A stretch of DNA of 64,000 bases from Achromobacter sp. Marseille-Q4962 (GTDB lineage Bacteria > Pseudomonadota > Gammaproteobacteria > Burkholderiales > Burkholderiaceae_B): the NCBI RefSeq assembly GCF_943737005.1, contig NZ_CALSFU010000012.1, forward strand, positions 62,001 to 126,000, in the 5' to 3' direction. Shown in pieces: positions 7,522 through 16,554 of the stretch (its first letter is position 1; every line of letters starts with the position of its first letter). The notes beneath the pieces were generated by a model that saw only the letters and a list, made by a program, of their open reading frames with translations, had not been told where the DNA came from and did no database searches. A program made the translations under genes and the position numbers.

Positions 7522-10098
7522 ATGAAGCAGCAGTTGTTGTCCGCCGCGCTGTGCGCGGCGGTATCGCTGGCGGCCGCGCCCGGCGCCGTCCAGGCCCGGG
7601 AAAACGCCGGTCCGGCGGCATCGGCGGGCGCGCCCGCCGGCCTGGCGCAGGGCCGGGTCACGATCCGCCGCGACGAGTACGGCATGCCCCACGTCTACGC
7701 CGGCACCGTGTATGGACTGTTCTATGGCTATGGCTACGCCGTGGCCCAGGACCGGCTGTTCCAGATGGAGATGGCGCGCCGCAGCACGCAGGGCCGGGTC
7801 GCGGAAGTGCTGGGCCCCTCGATGGTGGCCTTCGACAAGTCCATTCGGGGCAATTTCTCGCCCGAGCGCATCCGGCGCCAGCTCGCCGCGCTGGCGCCGG
7901 CCGACCGGCAGATCCTGGACGGCTACGCCGCCGGCATGAACGCCTGGATCGCGCGCGTGCGCGCCGAGCCCGGCCGGTTGATGCCCAAGGAGTTCAACGA
8001 CCTGCAATTCGCGCCTGCCGACTGGACCGCCTACGACGTGGCCATGGTCTTCGTGGGCACCATGGCCAACCGCTTCTCGGACGCCAATAGCGAAATCGAC
8101 AACCTGGCGCTGCTCACCGCCCTCAGGGACCGCCATGGCGAGGACGAAGGCATGCGGATCTTCAACCAGCTTCGCTGGCTGACCGACAGCCGCGCGCCGA
8201 CCACCGTGCCCGAGGAAGAGGGCGTCTACCGGCCCGGCGCGGCCGAGCCGCCGCGCCGGCTGTCGTATTCGCTGCCGCGTTACGACGGCGTGCCGCCCAT
8301 GCTCGAACGGGTGGCGCGCGACGCGCGCACGCGCGGCGTGGTGGACGCGCCGCCCGCCCAGGCGCGCGCGCTGGTGCTGGCGCAATACGCGCAATCGGGG
8401 CAGCCTGGCATCGCCGGTTTTCCCACCACCAGCAATGTGTGGATCGTGGGGCGCGACCATGCGCGCGGCGCGCGTTCCATCCTGCTCAACGGCCCGCAGT
8501 TCGGCTGGTGGAATCCCGCCTACACCTACGGCATCGGCCTGCACGGCGCGGGCTTCGACGTGGCGGGCAACACGCCCTTCGCCTATCCCGCGATCCTGTT
8601 CGGCCACAACGCGCACGTGACCTGGGGTTCCACCGCCGGCTTCGGCGACGACGTGGACATCTACGCCGAGAAGCTCGACCCTGCCGACCGCACGCGCTAC
8701 TGGCACAACGGCCGGTGGAAGACCATGGAAAAGCGCACCGAGCTCATCGCGGTCAAGGGCGCCGAGCCGGTGCTCATGGACGTGTACCGCACGGCGCACG
8801 GCATCGTGGCGAAGTTCGACGACAGCCGGCACGTGGCCTACGCCAAGGCGCGCGCCTGGGAGGGCTACGAACTGCAATCGCTGATCGCCTGGACGCGCAA
8901 GGCGCAGTCGGGCAACTGGGAGCAGTGGAAGCGGCAAGCCGCGCGCCACGCGCTCACCATCAACTGGTACTACGCCGACGACCGCGGCAACATCGGCTAC
9001 GCGCACACCGGCTTCTATCCGCGGCGCAAGCCCGGCCACGACCCGCGCCTGCCCGTACCCGGCACGGGTGAAATGGACTGGGACGGCATCCTGCCTTTCT
9101 CCACCAATCCACAGGTCTACAACCCGCGCCAGGGCTTTATCGCCAACTGGAACAACCAGCCCATGCGCGGCTATCCGTCCACCGATCTGTTCGCCATCGT
9201 GTGGGGCCAGGCCGATCGCTATGCCGAAATCGAGAGCCGGCTGAAAGCCATGACGGCCGACGGCGGCAAAGTGAGCCCGCAGCAGATGTGGGATCTCATC
9301 CGCACCACCAGCTATGCCGACGTGAACCGCCGCCACTTCCTGCCGTTCCTGCAGCGCGCGGTGGCGGGCCTGCCCGCCGGCGACGAGCGGGCGCGCCTGG
9401 TGGCCGCGCTGGCGGCCTGGGACGGCATGAACACCAGCGAGCGCGAGCCGGGCTACTACGACAACGCCGGGCCGGCGGTGATGGACGCCTGGCTGCGCGC
9501 CATGCTCGAGCGCACGCTGGCCGACGAAATGCCCGCCGATTTCTTCAAGTGGTACAGCGCCACCGGCTATCCCACGCCCGAGGCCCCGGCCAGCGGTTCG
9601 CTCAATCTGACCGCCGGCGCCAAGATCCTGTACAACGCGCTGGCGGGCCAGGCGTCCGGCGTGCCGCAACGCTACGATTTCTTCAATGGCGAGCGGCCGG
9701 AGGCGGTGACGCTGGCGGCGCTGGACGATGCCCTGGCCGCCCTGAAGCAGCGGCTGGGCGCCGACATGGCGGCCTGGAAGGCGCCGGCCGCGCCGCTGGT
9801 GTTCACGCCCAAGAACTTCCTCGGCGTTCCGCAGGCCGATGCGGCCGCGGTGCTGCGCTTTCATGCCACCCAGAACCGGGGCACCGAAAACAACATGACC
9901 GTCTTCGATGGCCGGTCGGTGCGCGCGGTGGATGTGGTGGCGCCGGGGCAGAGCGGCTTCGTGGCGCCGGACGGCGCGCCGTCGCCGCATGCGCGCGACC
10001 AGTTCGACCTCTATACCGGCTTCGGCAGCAAGCGCGTGTGGTTCACCGATGCCGAGGTGCGCGCCCACACGCGCACCGAGGAGCATCTGCGCTATTGA
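7522..10098 (+). CDS. Penicillin-acylase family Ntn-hydrolase, exported
   Basis: An 858-residue amidohydrolase of the penicillin G acylase/AHL acylase superfamily. A signal peptide (MKQQLLSAALCAAVSLAAA...VQA) predicts periplasmic export. The precursor is expected to cleave itself before Ser304 in TTSNVWIVG, the new N-terminal nucleophile of the beta chain. The family motifs DEYGMPHVYA and AVAQDRLFQMEMARR precede it, and NWNNQPMRG and NRGTENNMTV follow. GGAGAGA precedes the ATG, while an upstream ATG in the same frame has no ribosome site and would spoil the signal peptide. Members split amide bonds of beta-lactams, acyl-homoserine lactones or N-acyl amino acids, and the substrate here is not predictable. 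It is divergent from a LysR gene and converges on a fused ABC exporter. Confidence 0.9.
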   Translation: MKQQLLSAALCAAVSLAAAPGAVQARENAGPAASAGAPAGLAQGRVTIRRDEYGMPHVYAGTVYGLFYGYGYAVAQDRLFQMEMARRSTQGRVAEVLGPSMVAFDKSIRGNFSPERIRRQLAALAPADRQILDGYAAGMNAWIARVRAEPGRLMPKEFNDLQFAPADWTAYDVAMVFVGTMANRFSDANSEIDNLALLTALRDRHGEDEGMRIFNQLRWLTDSRAPTTVPEEEGVYRPGAAEPPRRLSYSLPRYDGVPPMLERVARDARTRGVVDAPPAQARALVLAQYAQSGQPGIAGFPTTSNVWIVGRDHARGARSILLNGPQFGWWNPAYTYGIGLHGAGFDVAGNTPFAYPAILFGHNAHVTWGSTAGFGDDVDIYAEKLDPADRTRYWHNGRWKTMEKRTELIAVKGAEPVLMDVYRTAHGIVAKFDDSRHVAYAKARAWEGYELQSLIAWTRKAQSGNWEQWKRQAARHALTINWYYADDRGNIGYAHTGFYPRRKPGHDPRLPVPGTGEMDWDGILPFSTNPQVYNPRQGFIANWNNQPMRGYPSTDLFAIVWGQADRYAEIESRLKAMTADGGKVSPQQMWDLIRTTSYADVNRRHFLPFLQRAVAGLPAGDERARLVAALAAWDGMNTSEREPGYYDNAGPAVMDAWLRAMLERTLADEMPADFFKWYSATGYPTPEAPASGSLNLTAGAKILYNALAGQASGVPQRYDFFNGERPEAVTLAALDDALAALKQRLGADMAAWKAPAAPLVFTPKNFLGVPQADAAAVLRFHATQNRGTENNMTVFDGRSVRAVDVVAPGQSGFVAPDGAPSPHARDQFDLYTGFGSKRVWFTDAEVRAHTRTEEHLRY

Positions 10099-10108
10099 GG
10101 CTCCCGCC

Positions 10109-13100
10109 TCACGGCGGCACGCCGGCGGCGGGGCGGGCCGCCGCCTGGCGGCTCGCCAGCCGGGCATAGACGCCCCGGCGCCGCAGCAGTTGCTCGTGCG
10201 TGCCCGCCTCGGCGAGCCGTCCCTGGTCCAGCACCAGGATCAGGTCGGCATCGCGGATGGTGGACAGGCGGTGCGCGATGATCAGGGTGGTGCGATGCCG
10301 CATCAATGTGTCCAGGGCCTGGCGCACCTGCATTTCGGACAGCGTGTCCAGGTGCGAGGTGGCTTCGTCCAGGATGAGCACGGGCGCGTTCTTGAGGAAA
10401 GCGCGCGCGATGGCGATGCGCTGGCGCTGGCCGCCCGAGAGCTGCACGCCGCGTTCGCCCACCGGCGTGGCCAGCCCCTGCGGCAGGCTGCGCACGACAT
10501 CTTCCAGCGCGGCTTGCGCGATCGCCCGCCGCAGCGCTTCGGGGCTGGCCTCCGGGCGCGCGAGCCGGATGTTGTTCTCCAGCGTGTCGTTGAAGAGATA
10601 GGTGTCCTGGCTCACCAGCGCCACCCGTTCGCGCAGGCTGTCCAGCGCCAGGTCGCGCAGGTCCGCGCCCGCCAGCCGCACCGCGCCCCGGCGCGGATCC
10701 CAGAACCGCAGCAACAGGCTGGCCACCGTGCTCTTGCCCGCGCCCGATGCGCCCACCAGCGCCACGGTGGCGCCGGCCGGCGCCGAGAAACTCAGGTCGC
10801 GCAGCGTGTCGCCATGCGCGCCGGGATAGGCGAAGCTCACGCGCTCGAATGCCAGCGACAGGCCCTGGGCCCCATGCGGCGCGGACAGCGGGCCGTCGCC
10901 CACGGGTTCGGGCTCGTGGCTCACCACGTGCAGCCGCCGCGTGGCCGCGACCGTGTCCGCGAGCTGGCGGCTGACTTGCGAAATCTCCGACACCGGCAGG
11001 AACGTCGCCAGCGCGACCAGCACGAGCAGGGGCAGCATGCCCGCCGGTAGGGTGCCGGCGCTCACCTGCAGCGCGCCCGTTGCCGCCACCGCCAGCCCGC
11101 CCAGACCGGCCGCGGCTTCGAGCCAGGCGTTCTGGCGCGACAGGTCGCGCAGGATGTCCAGGCGCTGGCGCTGGTATTCCTGCGCCACGCGCAGGAACTC
11201 GGCGCGCCGTCGCCCCGTGGCCTGGAAGGCGGTCAGGTCGGCCAGGCCCTGGATGGTGTCGGCGGCGTGCGCGCTCAGTTCGCCCAGCGCCTGGCGCGCC
11301 TGCGCGCCCAGCGCGTCGATGCGGCGGCGGCCCCGCACGGGCGAGAGCAGGGCGTGGGCCAGGAAGGGCAGCAGCGCCAGCGCCACCGGCCAGTCGTAAT
11401 AGATGAGAAAACCCAGCACGCTGGCCGGCACCAGCACCGACACGATAGCCGGCGCGATGGTGTGGGCGTAGAAGTACTCCACCATTTCCACGTCCTGCGT
11501 GGCCAGCGCCACCAGATCGCCCGAGCGCCGCTGCAGCAGGTAGGCCGGCGCGAGCCGCTCCAGCTTGTCGTAGAGCTTGACGCGCATGTCCGCCAGCAAC
11601 TGGTAGGCCATGGCGTGCGCCAGCCAGGATTCCAGCCAGTGGAAGAGCGCCGCCAGCGGCGCCACCGCCAGCAGCGCCGCGATCAGGCCCGAGGCGTCTT
11701 CGCCCTCGCGCATGGCGGCCACCACCAGCGCGCTCAGCACGCCCACCCCGATGAACGCCGCCACCCGGCCCACGCCCAGCGCGATGGTGGCGATGAGCGT
11801 GCCGCGCCAGGGGCGCACCACGGCCAGCAGCGTGCCCAGCACCCCGCGCCAGCCGACCCGTTCGGCGTCGGCGTTCAGCGCGCGGGGCGGCGGCCGGTCC
11901 GCGTGCCGGGCGGCGCTGTCTTCTTCCGGAGCAGGCGCCGCGTCGGGCAGGCCGGGCGCGGCGCCCTGGGCGTGCTCCTGCTCGTGCATGAGCCGGTAGT
12001 ACAGGCCGCGGGCGCGCATGAGCTCGGCGTGGGAGCCCGATTCCACCACGCGCCCGCCGTCGAGCACCAGGCAGCGGTCCGCGCCGACCACGCTGGCCAG
12101 GCGGTGCGCCAGGATGAGCGTGGTGCGTCCCGCCATGAGACGGTCCAGCGCCTGCTGGATCAGCGCCTCGTTCTCGGTGTCTACCGACGAGAGCGCCTCG
12201 TCCAGGATCAGGATGGGCGCGTCGCGCAACAGGGCTCGCGCAATGGCCAGGCGCTGCCGCTGCCCGCCCGAAAGGCTGAGGCCGCGCTCGCCGATCCGTG
12301 TGGCGTAGCCCTCCGGCAGCGCCATGATGAAGTCGTCCATGTTGGCGGCGCGGGCGGCGGCGCGCAGTTCGTCACGGCTGGCATCGGGGCGGCCCAGGCG
12401 CAGATTGTCTTCGATGGTGCCGTGAAACAGCGTCGCGTCCTGGTTCACCAGCGCGATCTGCGACAGCAGCGCATCGGGCGCCAGCGTGTCGATGTCATGG
12501 CCGCCGATGCGGATGACGCCGCGCTGCGGCATGCGCTCGCGCAGCAGCAGCCGCACGATGGTGGACTTGCCCGCGCCGCTGGGGCCCACGATGCCCACCC
12601 GCTCGCCGGCGCCGATGCGCAGCGTGAGATCCCGGTGGGCCGGGCGCTCCGGCGTATAGGAGAACGCCACGCCGTCGAATTCGATGGAGGGTTCCAGGCG
12701 CGCGGGGCGCTCTTGCCCGCCGGGCGCCGGCGTGGCCGGCTCGGCGTCCGTCAGAGCGTGGATGCTCGCCGCGGCCGATTGCCCCAACATGCCCCGATGC
12801 AGCACGGCGCGCAGGTCGCGCAGCGGGCGGAAGATTTCCGTGCCCGCCATCAGCACGATGAGCAGCGCCTCCAGGCTCATCTCGCCCGCGCTGACGCGCC
12901 AGGCGCCCAGCGCCAGCGCCAGGGCCGCGCCCAGGGCTACGCCCAGGTCGCTGATGCCGCGGGTGAGCAGGCTCACCGACAGCACCCAGAACGTGTGGCG
13001 CGACAGTTCGCGCGCCTTGGCGGCGAGCTTGCGGCCCCAGGCCCTGCCCTGGCCGAAGGCCTTCAGCGTGGGCAGGCCCTGCACCGCGTCCAGGAATTCC

Positions 13101-13687
13101 TCGCCGAAGCGGTCCAGCGCCTGCGAGCGCGCCATGCTGGCCTTGCGGTCGAGACGGTGCACCGCCATGGGCCCGGCCAGGGCAAAGAGGGCGGCTGCCA
13201 GGAACACCAGCGCCACCGGCACGTCCCAGCAGGCCATGACCGCGAAAATGGCGAACGGCGCGGCCGCAGAAATGGCGAGCTGGGGCAGGTACTGGCCGAA
13301 GAAGGTCTGCAGCTGCTCCACGCCGTCCACCACCGTCAGCATCACGCCGCCGGTGCGCCGCTGGGCGAACCAGGCAGGTCCGAGCGCGACGATGCGGTCG
13401 TACAGCCGGCCGCGCAGCGTCTGCTGCACCTGCGCCGCGCAACGGTTGGCGGCCACGGTGCGCCAGTGGTCCAGCGCCGCGCGCAGCAGCACCATCGCCG
13501 CCACGCCGGCCGCGGGGGCGAGCCACTCCCGCCAGGGCGCATGGCCGAACACCCGGGCCAGCATCTGCCCCAGGAACACATAGCGCGCAATGCCGGCCCC
13601 CAGCGCCAGCAGGCCCAGCGCGATGCCGCCCGCCATGGCGCCGCGCAGGCCCGCCGTCAGCCGCCAGAGTCTGAAATCGAAATACAT
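10109..13687 (-). CDS. Double (fused) ABC exporter, TMD-NBD-TMD-NBD
   Basis: A 1192-residue protein holding two complete exporter units. Unit 1: membrane domain about residues 15-310, Walker A GPSGAGKST near 370, signature LSGGQRQRLAIARAL, Walker B LILDEALSSVD. Unit 2: membrane domain from about 620, Walker A GASGAGKST near 985, signature LSGGQRQRIAIARAF, Walker B LILDEATSHLD. Both halves keep catalytic Glu and switch His, so both sites look active. Bacterial exporters are usually separate half-transporters; a fused heterodimer is less common. GGGGAG stands before the chosen ATG. It overlaps nothing but converges within 11 bases of the acylase gene, and a LysR gene is divergent from it. Transported compound unknown; CydDC-like thiol export is possible but has no direct support. 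Confidence 0.92.
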   Translation of the reverse strand: MYFDFRLWRLTAGLRGAMAGGIALGLLALGAGIARYVFLGQMLARVFGHAPWREWLAPAAGVAAMVLLRAALDHWRTVAANRCAAQVQQTLRGRLYDRIVALGPAWFAQRRTGGVMLTVVDGVEQLQTFFGQYLPQLAISAAAPFAIFAVMACWDVPVALVFLAAALFALAGPMAVHRLDRKASMARSQALDRFGEEFLDAVQGLPTLKAFGQGRAWGRKLAAKARELSRHTFWVLSVSLLTRGISDLGVALGAALALALGAWRVSAGEMSLEALLIVLMAGTEIFRPLRDLRAVLHRGMLGQSAAASIHALTDAEPATPAPGGQERPARLEPSIEFDGVAFSYTPERPAHRDLTLRIGAGERVGIVGPSGAGKSTIVRLLLRERMPQRGVIRIGGHDIDTLAPDALLSQIALVNQDATLFHGTIEDNLRLGRPDASRDELRAAARAANMDDFIMALPEGYATRIGERGLSLSGGQRQRLAIARALLRDAPILILDEALSSVDTENEALIQQALDRLMAGRTTLILAHRLASVVGADRCLVLDGGRVVESGSHAELMRARGLYYRLMHEQEHAQGAAPGLPDAAPAPEEDSAARHADRPPPRALNADAERVGWRGVLGTLLAVVRPWRGTLIATIALGVGRVAAFIGVGVLSALVVAAMREGEDASGLIAALLAVAPLAALFHWLESWLAHAMAYQLLADMRVKLYDKLERLAPAYLLQRRSGDLVALATQDVEMVEYFYAHTIAPAIVSVLVPASVLGFLIYYDWPVALALLPFLAHALLSPVRGRRRIDALGAQARQALGELSAHAADTIQGLADLTAFQATGRRRAEFLRVAQEYQRQRLDILRDLSRQNAWLEAAAGLGGLAVAATGALQVSAGTLPAGMLPLLVLVALATFLPVSEISQVSRQLADTVAATRRLHVVSHEPEPVGDGPLSAPHGAQGLSLAFERVSFAYPGAHGDTLRDLSFSAPAGATVALVGASGAGKSTVASLLLRFWDPRRGAVRLAGADLRDLALDSLRERVALVSQDTYLFNDTLENNIRLARPEASPEALRRAIAQAALEDVVRSLPQGLATPVGERGVQLSGGQRQRIAIARAFLKNAPVLILDEATSHLDTLSEMQVRQALDTLMRHRTTLIIAHRLSTIRDADLILVLDQGRLAEAGTHEQLLRRRGVYARLASRQAAARPAAGVPP

Positions 13688-13784
13688 GAGGTTCTCCCCG
13701 GGGCCGCGCACGCCCGCGCGGCTCCCAAGCCCGCATGTTCGGCCAAGCGGCGGTATTGCGAAAGCGATGTTTTTTCAATCCGCC

Positions 13785-13801
13785 GTTGAGATAAACTCAA
13801 C
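13785..13801. promoter_or_regulatory. Inverted repeat abutting a LysR gene start
   Basis: GTTGAG-ATAAA-CTCAAC is a perfect 6-bp inverted repeat that includes a T-N11-A core typical of LysR boxes. It ends two bases before the ATG of the LysR gene at 13804 and about 100 bases upstream of the divergent fused ABC exporter. It would suit autorepression and control of the exporter. Confidence 0.45.
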
Positions 13802-13803
13802 CC

Positions 13804-14772
13804 ATGCCCGACCTCCCTTTACGCACGCCGCCCCTGGCGGCCCTGCGCGCCTTCGAGGCGGTGGCCCGGCTGGGCAGCCTGAGCCGCGCCGCCGTTGAGC
13901 TCAACGTGACCAAGAGCGCCGTCAGCCACCAGTTGCGCTCGCTCGAGGCCGACCTGGGCGCGGCGCTGCTGCGCCGCGGCGGCACGCTGCGCCGGGCGCA
14001 GCTCACCGAGGCCGGCGAACGCCTGCTGTCCTCGGTGCAGCAAGCGCTGGCGCTGCTCGAAACCGCCTGCCGCAACGTGCGGGCCGACGCCGCGCGCAAC
14101 CGCCGCACCCACACCTTGAACATCTCGGCCAACCCGTCGCTGGCCGCGCTGTGGCTGGCCCCGCGCATCGGGCGCTTCATCGAATTGCATCCCGGCATCG
14201 ACGTGCAGGTCCACCTGCACGCCAGCCAGGATCCGGCCTGGAAGGCGCAAGACATCGACCTCGCCTTCCTGCACGTGCGCGGCTCCGGGCCGCGCGGCCC
14301 GGAGCCGGGCGATATTCCGCTCTTTACCGAAACCGTGGTGCCGGTGTGCAGCGCCGCGCTCGTCGCGCCGGCCGAGCGCGACGATCCGCGCGTCTTCCTG
14401 CGCCACCGCTGGCTGGAGGAAAAACACATCGAAAGCCCGGAAACCGACTGGCGCACCTGGGCGGCGCGGCTGGGGCTGGCGCCCGAGGCGCGGCAGGAGC
14501 CGCTGGTTTTCAGCGGCCTGAGCACCGTGGTGGCCGCGGCCGCCGCCGGCGTGGGCATTGCCCTGGGCCGCGCGCCGCTCATCGACGAGGAAATCGCCAG
14601 CGGCCGGCTGACGCCGCTGGCGCCGCGGCTGCGCATGCCGGGCTCATGGGGCTACGTCATGCGCGTGCGCGCCGACCGTCCGATGCGCCCCGCCTTGCCG
14701 GCGCTGGTGGAGTTCCTGGCCGAAGAAGGGCGCAGCCCGGGCGCCTGGCAGGTGGAGACGGAAACGGCCTGA
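13804..14772 (+). CDS. LysR-type regulator, GcvA-like
   Basis: A 322-residue LysR protein. The N-terminus LPLRTPPLAALRAFEAVARLGSLSRAAVELNVTKSAVSHQLRSLE is typical of the GcvA branch. The effector domain follows, with the GcvA-like stretch LSTVVAAAAAGVGIALGRAPL near residue 240. It is divergent from the fused ABC exporter with a 116-bp gap containing a perfect inverted repeat. By family habit it controls itself and the divergent gene. It is unlikely to be GcvA proper, because no glycine-cleavage genes are near. Confidence 0.92.
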   Translation: MPDLPLRTPPLAALRAFEAVARLGSLSRAAVELNVTKSAVSHQLRSLEADLGAALLRRGGTLRRAQLTEAGERLLSSVQQALALLETACRNVRADAARNRRTHTLNISANPSLAALWLAPRIGRFIELHPGIDVQVHLHASQDPAWKAQDIDLAFLHVRGSGPRGPEPGDIPLFTETVVPVCSAALVAPAERDDPRVFLRHRWLEEKHIESPETDWRTWAARLGLAPEARQEPLVFSGLSTVVAAAAAGVGIALGRAPLIDEEIASGRLTPLAPRLRMPGSWGYVMRVRADRPMRPALPALVEFLAEEGRSPGAWQVETETA

Positions 14773-14835
14773 GCGCGCCGCGTCCCGGCCGGGCCGTCCA
14801 GGCCGTCCCGCGGCGCATGCCGTCAACGGCGCGCG

Positions 14836-15642
14836 TCAGCGGCGCGCCAGCGCCCGGACCTGCTCGAACGCCCCGCCCACCATATCCCGCACCACCGGAA
14901 TGACGCGCTCGGCCAGATCCGGCCGGTAGGCGTAGGGGTAGGTTTCGTCCATATAGGTGGACTGGCACATTTCCAGCTGCACGGCGTGAATGCCGTCCGC
15001 CGGCGCGCCGTAATGGCGGGTGATGTATCCGCCCTTGAAGCGGCCGTCGATGGCCCAGGTATAGTCCGGGCAGGCCCGCAGCCGCGCGCGGATCGCGTCC
15101 TGCACCTGCGGCGCACAGCTTGCCCCGGCGGACGTGCCGATATTCAGGTCGGGCAGCTTGCCCTCGAAGAGACGCGGCAGCACGCTGGCGATGGAATGCG
15201 CCTCCCACAGCAGCACCGCGCCGTGTTCGGCGCGCAGGCGGTCGAGCTCCGCGCGCAGCTGGGCGTGGTAGGGCCGCCAGTACGTTTCCAGCCGGCGCGC
15301 GCGTTCGGCGTCGGTGAGCGCGGCCGCGTCGTTGTACAGCGACTCGCCGCGGAAGGTGTACAGCGGGCACAGCCCGGTCTTGGTCTGGCCCGGGTACAGG
15401 TCTTCGTCTTCCGGCGAGCGGTTCAGGTCGATGACGTAGCGCGAATAGCGCGCGCCCAGCACCGACGCGCCCAGCGATTCGGCGAAGCGGTACAGCGTAT
15501 CCAGGTGCCAGTCGGTGTCGCCCGACTGCAGGGCCAGCGGCGTATAGAGCGCACGCAGGTCGTCGGGGATCTGGCTGCCGAGATGGGGAATGGAAATCAG
15601 GAGCGGCGCGGTGCCGCGGCTGAAATGGAAAATGGCGCTCAA
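14836..15642 (-). CDS. hutG: N-formylglutamate deformylase
   Basis: A 268-residue N-formylglutamate amidohydrolase, the last step of the five-step histidine degradation route, giving glutamate and formate. Recognisable blocks are PLLISIPHLGSQIPDDL near the N-terminus, DTDWHLDTLY, DLNRSPEDEDLYPGQTKTGLCPLYTF and LWEAHSI. The TTG at 15642 is preferred: GGAG lies nine bases ahead of it and it gives the usual short lead before PLLISIPH. An ATG 20 codons upstream would add residues with no family counterpart. No other hut gene is in the window, so the rest of the pathway must be elsewhere. It converges with the GcvA-like regulator. Confidence 0.88.
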   Translation of the reverse strand: MSAIFHFSRGTAPLLISIPHLGSQIPDDLRALYTPLALQSGDTDWHLDTLYRFAESLGASVLGARYSRYVIDLNRSPEDEDLYPGQTKTGLCPLYTFRGESLYNDAAALTDAERARRLETYWRPYHAQLRAELDRLRAEHGAVLLWEAHSIASVLPRLFEGKLPDLNIGTSAGASCAPQVQDAIRARLRACPDYTWAIDGRFKGGYITRHYGAPADGIHAVQLEMCQSTYMDETYPYAYRPDLAERVIPVVRDMVGGAFEQVRALARR

Positions 15643-15872
15643 GACAAAAGACTCCGGGAAGAAAGCGCGGCGCGCGCTTCCATGAACAACACGGGCATGC
15701 AACGGACGGGCCGGTGCCTCGCGCCATGATAGCCCAAGCGCCCTGGCGGGCCGCGCTCCCGCCGGTCGACGGGTTTCGTCATGATGATTGACGTACTGTC
15801 ACAAATGCGCCGGCGCAGGCCGGCGCGGGACACTAGAATTTCGGCCGTCCCAACCCTCACAGCAGGAACATC

Positions 15873-16475
15873 ATGAGCAGAGCAAGCGCGGCCTCCATCG
15901 TCATCGTCGCAGGCATGGCCCTGGCGGCCTCGGTCCAGGCGGCCCAGCCCCGGTCGGTCGACGCCCGCACGCTGGATATCGCCGGGGTCAGGACCGGCAT
16001 GTCCTACGACGAGGCGCTGGCCGCCGCCGCGAGCCACTTCAAGGTCGCGCCCGGCCAGTTCAAGCCGGACCCCCTGCCATCCGAGAACCCGGTCACGCAC
16101 ACCAAGCTGCCCGATTATTTCACCTATGAGCAGGGCGGCATGCGCTTCGCGGTCTACTTCGAAGGCCGCGTGCCCGTGGACAAGCGCCGTCCGCTGGCCG
16201 TGTCCATGGTCCGGTACGAGTTGCCCTGGTCGCAGCAGAACTCCCAGGCCATGGCCGAGGCCGCGCTCGCCAAGTACGGCGTGCAATCCAATGCGCCCAA
16301 CAAGCTCCCCATGCAATGGTGCGAAAAGCCCAGCCCCAACCCCGGCATGGGCTGCGACAGCGACCAGGCCCGGCTCACCCTGAGCCAGGTCAAGATGGAA
16401 CTCATCGACCCCGCCTGGACTTACGCGCGCATCAGGTTCGTGGAAGCCTCGAAGACGGTCAAGCCGGCATTCTGA
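15873..16475 (+). CDS. Hypothetical secreted protein
   Basis: A 200-residue protein I do not recognise. It starts with a clear Sec signal peptide (SIVIVAGMALAASVQAAQ), so it should be periplasmic or secreted. The mature part is soluble, with a repeated-looking TYxxxRxRF end and two cysteines at about 148 and 159 (WCEK and MGCDSD) that could form a disulfide in the oxidising periplasm. It lies between hutG (divergent) and the MlrC-like gene (convergent), so context gives no role. The short arrangement GVRTGMSYDEALAAA resembles the start of small secreted modules with an SH3-like or PepSY-like fold, but this is only an impression. Confidence 0.75.
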   Translation: MSRASAASIVIVAGMALAASVQAAQPRSVDARTLDIAGVRTGMSYDEALAAAASHFKVAPGQFKPDPLPSENPVTHTKLPDYFTYEQGGMRFAVYFEGRVPVDKRRPLAVSMVRYELPWSQQNSQAMAEAALAKYGVQSNAPNKLPMQWCEKPSPNPGMGCDSDQARLTLSQVKMELIDPAWTYARIRFVEASKTVKPAF

Positions 16476-16554
16476 GCGCCGGCCCGCGCGGAGGGAAGCC
16501 GGGAGAACGCCCGGGCCGGCGGCCGGTGGAACCGGAAGGCCCGGGCCGGTGCCG

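Noticed and set aside
7309-10167. A 952-residue open frame antisense to the exported acylase
   Set aside because: Same compositional artefact; no motif and no ribosome site, while the plus strand shows family motifs throughout.
15788-15839. TTGACG and TAGAAT as a promoter for the secreted hypothetical protein
   Set aside because: The two hexamers are 40 bases apart, far beyond any usable spacer.
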